DNA from: Holophagaceae bacterium
GTDB taxonomy: Bacteria > Acidobacteriota > Holophagae > Holophagales > Holophagaceae
Direction of reading: 5' to 3'
Assembly (NCBI GenBank): GCA_025361205.1
Contig: JANYAS010000116.1
Coordinates: 1 to 36,101, forward strand
Length of the DNA: 36,101 nt
The notes under the pieces are model-generated. The model was given only the letters and a program-made list of their open reading frames with translations. It was not told where the DNA came from and made no database searches. This document shows positions 1-7,734 of this stretch, in pieces. Position numbers and translations under genes: made by a program. The stretch's first letter is position 1, and the number at the start of each line of letters is the position of its first letter.

Positions 1-423
1 CGACACCACCGCCGGGAAGCTGCTGCCGTCCTTTCTGATGTAGGTGAGCTCGTAGATGTCCTCGATGCCGCGCGAGGCCTTGAACACCAGCGCCTCGAAA
101 CCCGGCGTGATCGGGGTGCCGAGCTCCAGGCTCAACTCCCCGGCGCGCGCCACGACTGCCTGGGGGTCGGAGATGTCGGCCGGCGTGATCTTGTCCAGTA
201 CCTCGGCGGCCGTGTAGCCCAGCATGCGCTCGGCACCCACGTTGAAGATCTGAATGACACCCCTCGCATCTGTGGCGATGCTCGAAAAGTTGGCACTGTT
301 GAAAATGGCGCTCTGTAGAGCGCCCGCCTTGAGCAACGCCTCCTGCCGTCGGCCCTCGGTAAGGACGTCCACTCGGTGGGCGGCTTCGTCGAAAGCTTCG
401 GAATCGGATTTGCTCTTCGACAA
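1..423 (-). CDS. PAS-domain signalling protein (partial, N-terminal 141 residues)
   Basis: The minus-strand frame is open from a TTG at 423 to the window edge, so the C-terminus is missing. The TTG is preceded by GGGGAGG with 6-nt spacing, which decides the start. The N-terminal ~35 residues are charged and probably helical. From about residue 40 a PAS domain is clear: IFNSANFSSIATDARGVIQ, then FNVGAERMLGY, and near the edge the ELTYIRKDGSSFP strand pair typical of PAS/PAC sensors. No transmembrane segment lies in the visible part, so it is probably cytosolic. The output domain (kinase, GGDEF or other) lies outside the window. The neighbour at 622-1530 is a receiver-GGDEF protein on the same strand, which suggests one signalling locus. 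PAS is secure; the rest is unknown. Confidence 0.8.
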   Translation of the reverse strand, partial: MSKSKSDSEAFDEAAHRVDVLTEGRRQEALLKAGALQSAIFNSANFSSIATDARGVIQIFNVGAERMLGYTAAEVLDKITPADISDPQAVVARAGELSLELGTPITPGFEALVFKASRGIEDIYELTYIRKDGSSFPAVVS

Positions 424-621
424 GGCGAACCTCCCCGTAAAGCATGCTCCTTCGAACAGCATCGTACTGATTTTTCTCACAGGAAAGCTTCCATGGATCC
501 GACGAATGCCTTTGGGCAGGGAACTTCTTGGCTACCCTTCCCAAAGCCATGTGAAGGGAAGGTCGGGGAAACCACCGGAAGGCTCTCTGCATACCCGCTT
601 CCAATGGCTGGAGGCAAAGGG

Positions 622-1530
622 TCAATCCACGGCAAGGACGATGCGGTTCCGACCCGCCTCCTTGGCCTGGTAGAGGGCCCGATCTGCGGCCTGGAGGAGC
701 GCTTCGGCGGTCCCTGCCGCGCCGGGGTCCCTGCTGGCCACGCCCATGGACAGGGTGATGCAGGGTGCGACGTCGGAGCAGGGATGCGGCAAGGCGAGGG
801 CCGCCAAGGCCTCCTGGATGCGCTCGGCCGTGATCCATGCCCCGGTCACATCAGTCTCGCCAAGGAGACCGACGAACTCCTCTCCCCCATACCTGGCCAG
901 GAGGTCCCCGGGGCGCTGGAAGACCTCGGCCAAGGCCTGGGCCACCTGCCGGAGGCATCCGTCCCCCTGGATGTGTCCAGCCGCATCGTTGAAGGCCTTG
1001 AAGAAGTCGATGTCCATCATGATCAAGGACAGGGGTACCTGGTTCCGGATGTGGCGCCGCCACTCCCGGTCGAGAACTTGATCAAAGCGGCGTCGGTTGG
1101 CGATGCCCGTCAGGCTATCCAGCCAGGAGAGCCCCTTGAGAATGTCGCGCTGCTGCTTGAGTTCCATGTGGTTTCGGATCCGGGCCTTCACGATGGGATG
1201 GCTGAACGGTTTCGAGATGAAGTCGATGGCGCCCAGTTCCAGGCCCCGGGTTTCATCCGCCTCGTGGTCGAGGGCGGTGACAAAGATGACGGGGATATCC
1301 GCGGTCCGCCCATCCGCCTTGAGCTGCCGACAGGCCTCGTAGCCGTCCATCCCCGGCATCAGCACATCCAAGAGGATGAGGTCCGGCGTATGGGCCAAGG
1401 CCAGTTCTACCGCCTCCTGGCCCGTGGCCGCTAAGAGGATTTTGTAGTCGCCCTCCAGGAGGCAACTCAGCAGTTCGAGGTTGGAAGGCGTGTCGTCGGC
1501 CACCAGGATCGACGGCTTGGAGTTGGACAT
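622..1530 (-). CDS. Response regulator with GGDEF output: diguanylate cyclase
   Basis: 302 aa in two domains. The receiver (about 7-120) has the acidic pair D12-D13, phospho-acceptor D55 in LILLDVLMPGMDG and the FISKPFS lysine. The GGDEF domain (about 135-300) has LDSLTGIANRRRFD and an intact GGEEF active-site loop. Five residues before that loop is RPGD, an RxxD inhibitory I-site. It should therefore make c-di-GMP from two GTP under receiver phosphorylation, with product feedback; this is family knowledge in the style of PleD/WspR. I chose ATG 1530 because GGAGG lies 7 nt upstream. The alternative ATG 1536 is too close to that site, and the longer frame up to 1764 reads like non-coding sequence. 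The cognate kinase could be the PAS protein beside it. Confidence 0.93.
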   Translation of the reverse strand: MSNSKPSILVADDTPSNLELLSCLLEGDYKILLAATGQEAVELALAHTPDLILLDVLMPGMDGYEACRQLKADGRTADIPVIFVTALDHEADETRGLELGAIDFISKPFSHPIVKARIRNHMELKQQRDILKGLSWLDSLTGIANRRRFDQVLDREWRRHIRNQVPLSLIMMDIDFFKAFNDAAGHIQGDGCLRQVAQALAEVFQRPGDLLARYGGEEFVGLLGETDVTGAWITAERIQEALAALALPHPCSDVAPCITLSMGVASRDPGAAGTAEALLQAADRALYQAKEAGRNRIVLAVD

Positions 1531-1536
1531 CGACAT

Positions 1537-2431
1537 TCCTCCTCTCCTTGATCGGCTGCAGCGGGGGGAGGGATGAGCCTGATCACCCATCTCTTCCACG
1601 CCCAGGGGCGCTTCGTGCTGGACTTGGAGACCAGGGGGGTGATATGGGCGGAAACAGACCTGGCCGGAGGCACATAATGTAGCCGAAAGGATGTTCTCCG
1701 GGGAGTGGAAATCGTGGAAACCCCGTCCCTTCCCACGTGCTCCTCCTGTCCTTGAGCCTGGCATCGCCAGGGCTCAGGTTCGGGTTCAGATCGAACGGGG
1801 CCTGTCGATCGCTCCGGGCACGGTTCGTTTGGGTGATGTGCCCCCAAAAATCGAGGCCAAGTTTATGTCATCAAGAGCCTCAACAGAGACTCAAGGGTCC
1901 TACCCTTATGGGCCGTTACGGAATTACCTTGGTTGAATTCGCCATTCCGTTTCGGCCCCTTATGCCGTTCTCGCCCTTTTCGAGAAGGGTTGTTTTATGA
2001 CGACGGCTTAGCACCCGACACCATCGATGGCCCCCCGGCAACGCCCGGTCTGGCTGAGAAGCAAAAGGCCATAACGCTGCCGTCAGACGGCCGTAACACC
2101 TGGCAAATCATCGCCACTGTTCCTTGAACCGCTCTCGCCAGATTGCAACACATTCTCCGTGGCACCTGGGGGCGGAAGGGTTTCTGGAGGAACGTGGTGC
2201 GGCCGTGTGGAGGGCGCTGGGACAAGGTCGGCTCGCTGGGTGGCTCTGGGTGCGAGTCCCCAAGGTGGCCTATACCACATCGTGGACTTGCGAAAAATCC
2301 CTGAATAAGCACCTTCTGGATGATTGCGCGCCGTGGTCATCGTGACTCTGGTCACGCCGGCCTCGGGAAGGCGCCGGTACCCTGGGTGGGACACTTCGGT
2401 CCCCTTCGACCCGGCGTCCCTTGGAGGCTTT
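1537..2431. other. Long intergenic region without a convincing gene
   Basis: About 895 bp between the divergently transcribed cyclase and pepD. Short open frames exist on both strands, but none has a ribosome site plus protein-like composition. Two small hairpins are visible: AAGGGT/ACCCTT at 1893-1907 (3-nt loop) and CCCTT/AAGGG at 1974-1989 followed by TTGTTTT, which is terminator-like on the plus strand. The 1850-2000 stretch looks less GC-rich than the flanks. It probably holds the divergent promoters and could hide a small RNA, but I recognise no family. Confidence 0.4.
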
Positions 2432-3880
2432 GTGAACGCGCTACTCGAAACCCTTGAACCGAAAACCTTCTGGTCCTACTTCCTGGAGCTGTCGAAGATC
2501 CCCCGCGGATCCAAGAACGAGGCCGAAGCCGCCAACTGGGTGGCCGAACAGGCCAAGGCCCTCGGGTGCGAGGTGGAACGCGACGAAGTCGGCAACGTGA
2601 TCATTCGGCAGAAAGCCACCGCAGGGAAGGAGGGCCACCCCACCATCTGCCTGCAGGCCCACGTGGACATGGTTTGCGAGCAGAACGAGGGCACAAATCA
2701 TGACTTCCTGAAGGACCCCATCCAGGTCTGGCAGGATGGCGACCTTCTCCGCGCCAAGGGGACCACCCTGGGAGCCGATAACGGCATCGGCGTGGCCGCG
2801 GCCATGGCGGTACTGGCCAGCCAGGACATCACCCACGGCCCCATCGAAGTGCTCATCACCATCGACGAGGAAACGGGCCTCACCGGCGCCAACGGCCTCC
2901 AGCCGGGCCGCCTCAAGGCCAAGTTCCTCCTCAACCTCGACAGCGAGGAGGAGGGCTTTCTCACCATCGGCTGCGCCGGGGGCGAGGACACCATCGTCAC
3001 CCGCAAGCTCACCCGCGTGGCCCCTCCCGCTGGCGCCCGCGCCTTCCGGATGAAGGTCTTCGGCCTCAAGGGCGGGCATTCGGGCATCGATATTCACTCT
3101 GGCCGGGGCAATGCCATTCGCATCCTGGCTCAGGTGTACAGTGCCATGGGCCCCGCCTTCGGACTCGGCCTGGCGGCCATCAAGGGTGGCAACAAGCGCA
3201 ACGCCATCCCCCGCGAAGCCTCGGCCATCATCTTCCTGGACCCCGCCAAGGAGCAGGCCTTCCGCGCGGCCCTGGCCATCCATGAAGATCACTGGCGTGC
3301 GGCCCTGGGCGCCTTCGACTCGGGCCTGCACTTGGCCCTGGAAGCCGGCGAGGCCACCCGGGCCATGACCGCGACTGATGCCAATGCCCTCATCCAGTTG
3401 CTGCTATCCCTGCCCCACGGCGTGGAAGCCATGAGCCCCGATATCCCGGGGCTGGTGCAGACCTCCACGAACATGGGCGTCATCGAAACCCGCGACGATG
3501 AAGTGGAAGTGAACCTGCTGACGCGCAGTTCCATCAATGCCTCGCGGACCGCCCTGTCCGAGCGCATCGCCGCCACCTGCGCCCTGGGCGGCTTTGAATC
3601 CCACGTCACCGGCGGCTACCCGGGCTGGAAGCCCGAGCCCAAGGCTTCGCTGGTGGGTATGGTCAACGCGGCCAACCAGAAGGTCTTCGGCAAGCCCCTG
3701 GAGATCATGGCCATCCACGCCGGCCTGGAATGCGGCCTCATCGGCGAGAAGTACACCAGCATGGAGATGGTCTCCTTCGGCCCCAGCATGTGGGACGTCC
3801 ACACCCCCGACGAGCATGTGAGCGTGCCTTCCGTCGCCAACTTCTGGAAGCTCCTGGTGGCTGTTCTGGAAGCGGTTTAG
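2432..3880 (+). CDS. pepD: Aminoacyl-histidine dipeptidase (peptidase M20, PepD/carnosinase-like)
   Basis: 482 aa, close to the 485 aa of E. coli PepD. This cytosolic di-zinc peptidase cleaves Xaa-His and related dipeptides. The metal and catalytic residues are all present: H77 and D79 in LQAHVDMV, D116 in GADNGIG, the E146/E147 pair in TIDEETGLTGANGL, D170 in NLDSEEEG, and the late histidine in PSMWDVHTPDEH. GGHSGIDIHSGRGNA marks the lid/dimerisation domain. The start is GTG 2432, four bases after GGAGG. This gives the family N-terminus (ETLEPKTFW...LSKIPRGS), whereas the upstream in-frame ATG at 2324 adds sequence not seen in the family. A GC-rich hairpin without a T-run (3891-3898 with 3913-3920) follows the stop, then tRNA-Ser. 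Confidence 0.95.
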   Translation: MNALLETLEPKTFWSYFLELSKIPRGSKNEAEAANWVAEQAKALGCEVERDEVGNVIIRQKATAGKEGHPTICLQAHVDMVCEQNEGTNHDFLKDPIQVWQDGDLLRAKGTTLGADNGIGVAAAMAVLASQDITHGPIEVLITIDEETGLTGANGLQPGRLKAKFLLNLDSEEEGFLTIGCAGGEDTIVTRKLTRVAPPAGARAFRMKVFGLKGGHSGIDIHSGRGNAIRILAQVYSAMGPAFGLGLAAIKGGNKRNAIPREASAIIFLDPAKEQAFRAALAIHEDHWRAALGAFDSGLHLALEAGEATRAMTATDANALIQLLLSLPHGVEAMSPDIPGLVQTSTNMGVIETRDDEVEVNLLTRSSINASRTALSERIAATCALGGFESHVTGGYPGWKPEPKASLVGMVNAANQKVFGKPLEIMAIHAGLECGLIGEKYTSMEMVSFGPSMWDVHTPDEHVSVPSVANFWKLLVAVLEAV

Positions 3881-3969
3881 CCGAGCCATTCACGGCCCTT
3901 GGCCGATGCCAGGGGCCGTGATAACCTAGTTGGTCCCCGCGTTCACCTTCACGTTCACGCGGAGCCATG

Positions 3970-4060
3970 GGAGAGTTGTCCGAGTGGTTTAAGGAGCACG
4001 CCTGGAAAGTGTGTGTAGGCCAAAAACTTACCGAGGGTTCGAATCCCTCACTCTCCGCCA
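3970..4060 (+). tRNA. tRNA-Ser (anticodon GGA)
   Basis: 91 nt with encoded CCA. The acceptor GGAGAGT (3970-3976) pairs with ACTCTCC, followed by discriminator G and CCA. The anticodon loop CTGGAAA gives GGA (reads UCC/UCU). The long variable arm (GTAGGCCAAAAACTTACC region) is the class II serine type, and the T-arm GAGGGTTCGAATCCCTC is perfect. TTGGCC (3899) and TAACCT with a 17-bp spacer may form its promoter; this is weak. Confidence 0.97.
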
Positions 4061-4062
4061 CA

Positions 4063-4096
4063 AACCCCCGTCACCCTTAGGTTTCGGGGGTTTTTT
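4063..4096 (+). terminator. Rho-independent terminator of tRNA-Ser
   Basis: Stem AACCCCCG (4063-4070) pairs with CGGGGGTT (4085-4092), followed by a T-tract (TTTTTTATT). It lies directly after the tRNA CCA end. Confidence 0.9.
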
Positions 4097-4302
4097 ATTG
4101 GGCCTGCCAAAGACACCAACGATTCGTATGGTGGCCCAGGAAATGGATGCAAAGTCTACCGGGGAAAACATAAGCCCATGGACCTGGAATTTACGGGCGT
4201 ATAGACCTCGAACGCACGACGCTCTGATCCCGGGAAGCCACTGCACGACAAGCCATCCAGGTGGCCCCGTGGAAGAACGGCAGCTTCTATTCAACCAAGC
4301 CG

Positions 4303-4348
4303 TTGTACAAAAGCAACGAGGGGACAAGCTTTTTCGCCTGTCCCCTCG
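4303..4348 (-). terminator. Rho-independent terminator of the DUF3494 gene
   Basis: On the minus strand, CGAGGGGACA and TGTCCCCTCG (4339-4348 and 4317-4326) form a perfect 10-bp stem, followed by TTGCTTTTG. It lies about 20 nt downstream of the stop codon at 4367. Confidence 0.8.
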
Positions 4349-4366
4349 GATTTCATCAATCCAAGA

Positions 4367-5143
4367 TTAAAGGGCGGGCTGGGTTACGGTGGCCATCTGC
4401 AGGACGGAGGCCGTCTGGGCCAAGATCCGGCCGTTCATGGTGGCGCGGGTCAGCAGGGAGACGTCGGTCTTGCAGAGCAGGATGCCTTCGAAATGCGAGC
4501 CGGTCCCAAGGGCCACGTTGCCCGCAACCACCCAGAAGATGTTCTTCGCCTGGGCGCCGCCCGACAGAATGACGTGCTGGACCGAAGCCATGTTCAGGTT
4601 CCCGGTCGTCTGGAAGATCCAAACGTCCTTCTCGCTGCCGGCGATGGTCACGTCCGTGGGGATGGTGATCCCGGTGGTCCACTTGTAGAGACCGGGGGCC
4701 AGGGTCAGCCCACCGATATTGCCGGTGGCCAGCTCGTTGAAGTCGGGTCCAGGGCGGCCCATTCCATCGGTGTAGGCGGCCTCCATGTCCAGGACCGCCG
4801 TGGTCAGATTGGCGGGAGTCGGCACCGCATTATCAGCCCCGAAGGCCTTGCCGGTGACCTGGTCACAGGTCCAGAAGGTGTTGGTGGCGTCCTCGATCAA
4901 CGAAAAACCGGTCATGGCAGCCGAGGCGATCGGACTGACCCCGATGTTTCCGGTCACAGTGGAAGGAGGCACGGTGGAGATGCCCGTCTTGGCCAGGATC
5001 GCGTAGTTGCCCGCGGTCCCAAGGATGATCTTGGAAGGACCATTGGCATAGGCGGTACCCGCGATGCCGAGCGCCAACATGAAAACACCCAGCTGCTTTG
5101 AAGCCAGCTTGCTACCCACCCTACGAACAATTTGATCGGCCAC
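4367..5143 (-). CDS. Exported DUF3494 (ice-binding-like) protein
   Basis: 258 aa. A signal peptide (residues about 17-33, cleavage after TAYA, A33|N34) directs export. The mature part has the DUF3494 pattern: LGTAGNYAILAKTGISTVPPS, TGNIGVSP, the central LAPGLYKWTTGITIPTDVTI, then VWIFQTTGNLNMAS, ILSGGAQAKNIFWVVAGNVALG, FEGILLCKTDVSLLTRATMNGR. Proteins of this family fold as a beta-solenoid and several bind ice; many others are only known as secreted or adhesin-like proteins, so ice binding is not proven here. The start is GTG 5143 with AAGGGAG 6 nt upstream. Its leader and first codons resemble those of the 72-aa gene at 5469-5687 (see the leader entries). It is followed by its own terminator and appears to be transcribed alone. 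Confidence 0.88.
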   Translation of the reverse strand: MADQIVRRVGSKLASKQLGVFMLALGIAGTAYANGPSKIILGTAGNYAILAKTGISTVPPSTVTGNIGVSPIASAAMTGFSLIEDATNTFWTCDQVTGKAFGADNAVPTPANLTTAVLDMEAAYTDGMGRPGPDFNELATGNIGGLTLAPGLYKWTTGITIPTDVTIAGSEKDVWIFQTTGNLNMASVQHVILSGGAQAKNIFWVVAGNVALGTGSHFEGILLCKTDVSLLTRATMNGRILAQTASVLQMATVTQPAL

Positions 5144-5385
5144 GACGAACTCCCTTAGGGATTGAATGGTTCTTCTTTCATGGACTGTTCACACGGCTTG
5201 GACCGCCCGTTAGCGGAGTGCATTCCAGATCCACAGATCATCAGAAGCAGGATTCACGCCGTCGTAATTAATCCCTTATAAATACCTACTTGCGGTTGGG
5301 GCCATCTTGAAAATCGAACCGAATAGACCGACTTCTATTCCAATCTGAAACAGAAGAGCCGACCAAGTCCCGCCGCCGGGCTGGC
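5120..5385 (-). promoter_or_regulatory. Leader copy A (upstream of the DUF3494 gene), one of a diverged duplicate pair
   Basis: About 260 bp matches copy B (5665-5930) over long, clearly alignable stretches. The best-kept block has a hairpin (CCGCT/GGCGG, 5203-5216) followed by a run ending GCCGTGTGAACAGTCC. The hairpin to start-codon distance is about 60 nt in both copies. The frame is closed here by a TGA, so this copy is not coding. I infer a 5' UTR with a structured element plus the promoter; the family is not recognised. Confidence 0.55.
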
Positions 5386-5468
5386 CTCCCGTAGGGCTCT
5401 GGCCGGTCACGCAGTCGTCCCCCGGCATGGCGCGGGAAGGCACCCTCACGACCTGCGGAAATGGCGAT

Positions 5469-5687
5469 CTAGTGGAAGCCTAGTTCTGCCAGCCTGCGCA
5501 GTTCCCGGGCATACCGCTCGTCCAGCAGCTTCCTCTTTTCCTCAGTCCAGCCGGTGAAGGGAATCGTATTGTTCTGATTCTCCAACCTCCCCGCCTTCAG
5601 GGCTGCAACCATCATGGTGCAGTGGAGATCTGACTCCTCGCTTGTCCAAGGGTTGCTCGCCATCCTGCCCATAATCTGCTTGGCCAA
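5469..5687 (-). CDS. Hypothetical 72-aa protein sharing its leader with the DUF3494 gene
   Basis: Not recognised. From TTG 5687 (AAGGGGG 7 nt upstream) the frame encodes 72 residues without signal peptide or membrane span. The C-terminal third (TGWTEEKRKLLDERYARELRRLAELGFH) is strongly charged and helical. The first residues MAKQIMGRM parallel MADQIVRRV of the DUF3494 protein, and the upstream DNA is a diverged copy of that gene's leader, so the two genes share start-site and leader ancestry. The open frame extends up to ATG 5825, but those 46 extra codons lie in the duplicated leader, which is closed in the other copy; I therefore prefer the short form. It could be a remnant left by duplication followed by replacement of the downstream gene. 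Confidence 0.55.
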   Translation of the reverse strand: MAKQIMGRMASNPWTSEESDLHCTMMVAALKAGRLENQNNTIPFTGWTEEKRKLLDERYARELRRLAELGFH

Positions 5688-5930
5688 GATAAAACCCCCT
5701 TGGAGCGGAACGCTGATTTCACTTCGAGGACTGATCACACGCCTTAGACCGCCAGTGGCGGAATGCACCCCAGCTCCACGGAGGGTCATCAGCACAATGT
5801 ACGCCATTGTCATTAATTGTTTCAAAATATAGTACTTACGATTATAACGATCTTGAAAAGCGAAGCGAATTGAACGACCCTTCTTTCAATTTGAAAGAGA
5901 ACACTGACCGAGCGACGCCGTCTTTGAGTC
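5665..5930 (-). promoter_or_regulatory. Leader copy B (upstream of the 72-aa gene), duplicate of leader A
   Basis: Aligns with copy A. Shared blocks on the minus strand include TTTTCAAGAT, ATTAAT, CTGATGA, GTGGA..CTGG, TGCA.TCCGC, and GCGTGTGATCAGTCC. The hairpin CCGCC/GGCGG (5749-5761) keeps its pairing although loop and stem bases differ from copy A. CTGAT (5788-5792) can pair with ATCAG in the conserved tail. A TATAAT hexamer lies at 5841-5846 on the minus strand but is not conserved in copy A. Confidence 0.55.
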
Positions 5931-5955
5931 ATGGCCAAGCCTGGAAGAGCTCTGA

Positions 5956-6891
5956 TCAGGGGACCAGGTTGGCTCGGATCTGATGGGACAGATCATCCAG
6001 AAGGGCATACCGTTTGGCGTACATGGAGCGCTTGTTGGGCTTGATGTCATCGGGACCGCGACGCGGGGTCGTGGCGGGAAGTCGGAACCACCCGTCCCCT
6101 AGCGGTTCCCCACCAATTTCGGTCCACAGGGCATCGAAATCGAACCGGATGTTCCGGATGGGAATCAGCGGATTGTTCATCCGGGCCCGGTAGACCTGGA
6201 TGTTGTTGCCCACCCCGTGCAGGTTCGGGATGTCGAGGACCTGGACCAGTTCTTGGGCCAACAGGACCATCAGGTTTTTGGGTCGGAGCCCGTACATGGC
6301 CTTCGTCGCGAGTTTGATGGTCTCCTCATCTCCGCCCTTGCGGCCCTGGAAACCCCCGATTCGGAGGGTCCAGCCGCCGTCCTGCTCCAGGGAGAAGGCC
6401 ATTCCGGTAATGGATCCCGCCACGCCCTCCAATTCGAGGAATACGGAGATCTCGCCTTCCTTCCGGAACTGGGCGTCACTGCCCACCCGGATCAGGGCTT
6501 TCTGCCCGCGGTCAAGGTCCAGCCGCGCCAGGATCCGGCCCTCGGGGCACTGCATGGCCTCCTGCAGGAACCCCCCGCGATCGACGATGAAGCGGTAGGT
6601 GTCCTGGATGACCTTCGTGCGCCGCGCGAGGCCCCAACGCACGGACACGTACCGGGTCAGAGCCCGGAAGACGAGGCGGGGATTGGCGTGGACAAAGCCC
6701 TGCATGGCCGGTTCATCATGGAAGGAGAACCAGCGCAGCGCCTCCTCCGGTCGCAGGGCCGCAGCCGTGGCCCAGCGAAGATGGCGCTTGAACAGGTTCA
6801 GGCTGCTCGGGTTGAGACGGTAGACATGCCGGCTCCAACGCCAGGCCTTCCGGGCAGCTTTCCAATAAACCCGGACCACTGGGAGCTCCAT
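5956..6891 (-). CDS. DUF535 family protein (VirK/YbjX-like)
   Basis: 311 aa, the usual size for DUF535. Family-type segments are visible: the N-terminal helical part with YVS..W....R...I.DTYRF, the middle ISVFLELEG...GMAFSLEQDG, then IGGFQGRKGGDEETIKLATKAMYGLRPKNLMVLLAQEL, the family's best-kept region, and GVGNNIQVYRA followed by FDALWTEIGG. DUF535 includes enterobacterial VirK and YbjX, linked to virulence-factor localisation and envelope stress; the biochemical activity is unknown. There is no signal peptide or membrane span. ATG 6891 has no good ribosome site. GTG five codons in (6879) has GGAG at 6-nt spacing and is a credible alternative start. It is probably its own transcription unit. 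Confidence 0.85.
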   Translation of the reverse strand: MELPVVRVYWKAARKAWRWSRHVYRLNPSSLNLFKRHLRWATAAALRPEEALRWFSFHDEPAMQGFVHANPRLVFRALTRYVSVRWGLARRTKVIQDTYRFIVDRGGFLQEAMQCPEGRILARLDLDRGQKALIRVGSDAQFRKEGEISVFLELEGVAGSITGMAFSLEQDGGWTLRIGGFQGRKGGDEETIKLATKAMYGLRPKNLMVLLAQELVQVLDIPNLHGVGNNIQVYRARMNNPLIPIRNIRFDFDALWTEIGGEPLGDGWFRLPATTPRRGPDDIKPNKRSMYAKRYALLDDLSHQIRANLVP

Positions 6892-7078
6892 GAAGACTAT
6901 TTAAATGTATATGACAACCCAATGGTGGCTTGTTCCCGGATTTCGGTACTCGGGCTTCCCGAATTTATCCGAGGGTTAAACCCCCAGTTGATATCATAGG
7001 TCCAATGTGGGTAGGGCTCTCCTTTCCCTGCGCCGTGGGCTGCCCGGCGCTCTTTTATTTTTCGAACCGGAGGTGCGG

Positions 7079-7717
7079 TTGAGACTCAGTTCCCTGATGT
7101 GGCCTCTGGGGGTCGCCCTGCTGATCGGTTGCGGCAAGGGGCCCGTGGGCGAAACCAGCAACATCGAGATCCGCGCCCTGAACATGGCCCTGGCCACCAA
7201 GGCCCAGGAACTTAAGCTGCCCTACCTGAACACCTATTCCATCCTGCAGAGCAACGATGGGAAGCCATTGGTCTTCTTCTTCATGCCGGACGGGGAGCAT
7301 CTTTCGGAGCTGGGCTACCTGCGGTGGGTGGATGCTCGCTTGGCGCCCTATATCAAGGCCAACAGCGTCACCTGCGCCGGGATGGTGGGGGATTCCATCA
7401 CCCGGCGCACCTATGTGGTCTTGGTCCAGAACGGGACCAAGGAAGCCACCTGGGATGATCTCCTGGGCATCAAGGCCTACAACATGGGCGTGGATGGTGA
7501 CACCTCCGCCGACGTCCTCAAGCGGTTGGACAGCCTGATCCAGCCGAACATCGACTGCTATTTCCTGATGATCGGCAACAACGACCTCCACGCGGCCATC
7601 CCCATCCCCCAGATCATCGCCAACGTCCAGACCATCGCTCAATTCCTGCAGAGTACCAGCGGCAAGCCGGTGGTCATCCAGGCTGTGATGCCCCTGATGA
7701 CGCCCTCAGCCCCCTAG
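7079..7717 (+). CDS. Lipoprotein SGNH/GDSL hydrolase with circularly permuted motif order
   Basis: 212 aa from TTG 7079 (GGAGG 5 nt upstream). A lipoprotein signal ends in LLIGC with C18 as the lipidation site, so it is membrane-anchored outside the cytoplasm. SGNH esterases normally run block I (GDS), II (G), III (GxND), V (DxxH). Here the block V region comes first: LNMALATKAQELKLPYLNTY then PDGEHLSELGYLRW, with D71 and H74. Block I follows as GMVGDSITRR (S106), then block II NMGVDGDTSADVL (G137), block III MIGNNDL (N168), and VVIQAVMP at the end. All catalytic residues are present but rotated. The stop lies where a normal enzyme would continue into block V. Substrate unknown; acyl or acetyl ester hydrolysis is the family role. 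An outer-membrane protein gene follows 17 bp later. Confidence 0.8.
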   Translation: MRLSSLMWPLGVALLIGCGKGPVGETSNIEIRALNMALATKAQELKLPYLNTYSILQSNDGKPLVFFFMPDGEHLSELGYLRWVDARLAPYIKANSVTCAGMVGDSITRRTYVVLVQNGTKEATWDDLLGIKAYNMGVDGDTSADVLKRLDSLIQPNIDCYFLMIGNNDLHAAIPIPQIIANVQTIAQFLQSTSGKPVVIQAVMPLMTPSAP

Positions 7718-7734
7718 CCCCAGGACCTTCCTCC

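Noticed and set aside
376-1434. 352-codon plus-strand frame across the cyclase
   Set aside because: It overlaps the receiver-GGDEF gene antisense and has no recognisable protein features.
3891-3920. Hairpin after pepD as an intrinsic terminator
   Set aside because: The stem CACGGCCC/GGGCCGTG is strong but has no T-tract; it may overlap the tRNA promoter instead.
4011-4370. 119-codon frame starting inside tRNA-Ser
   Set aside because: It begins within the tRNA and runs through its terminator and the next terminator.
5238-5792. CTGATGA in both leader copies as a hammerhead ribozyme core
   Set aside because: The GAAA box and the three stems needed around the cleavage site are absent in both copies.
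5120-5930. Leader pair as a known riboswitch (c-di-GMP-I, fluoride, cobalamin, TPP)
   Set aside because: None of the conserved core sequences of these classes could be found; only a simple hairpin and a conserved tail are shared.
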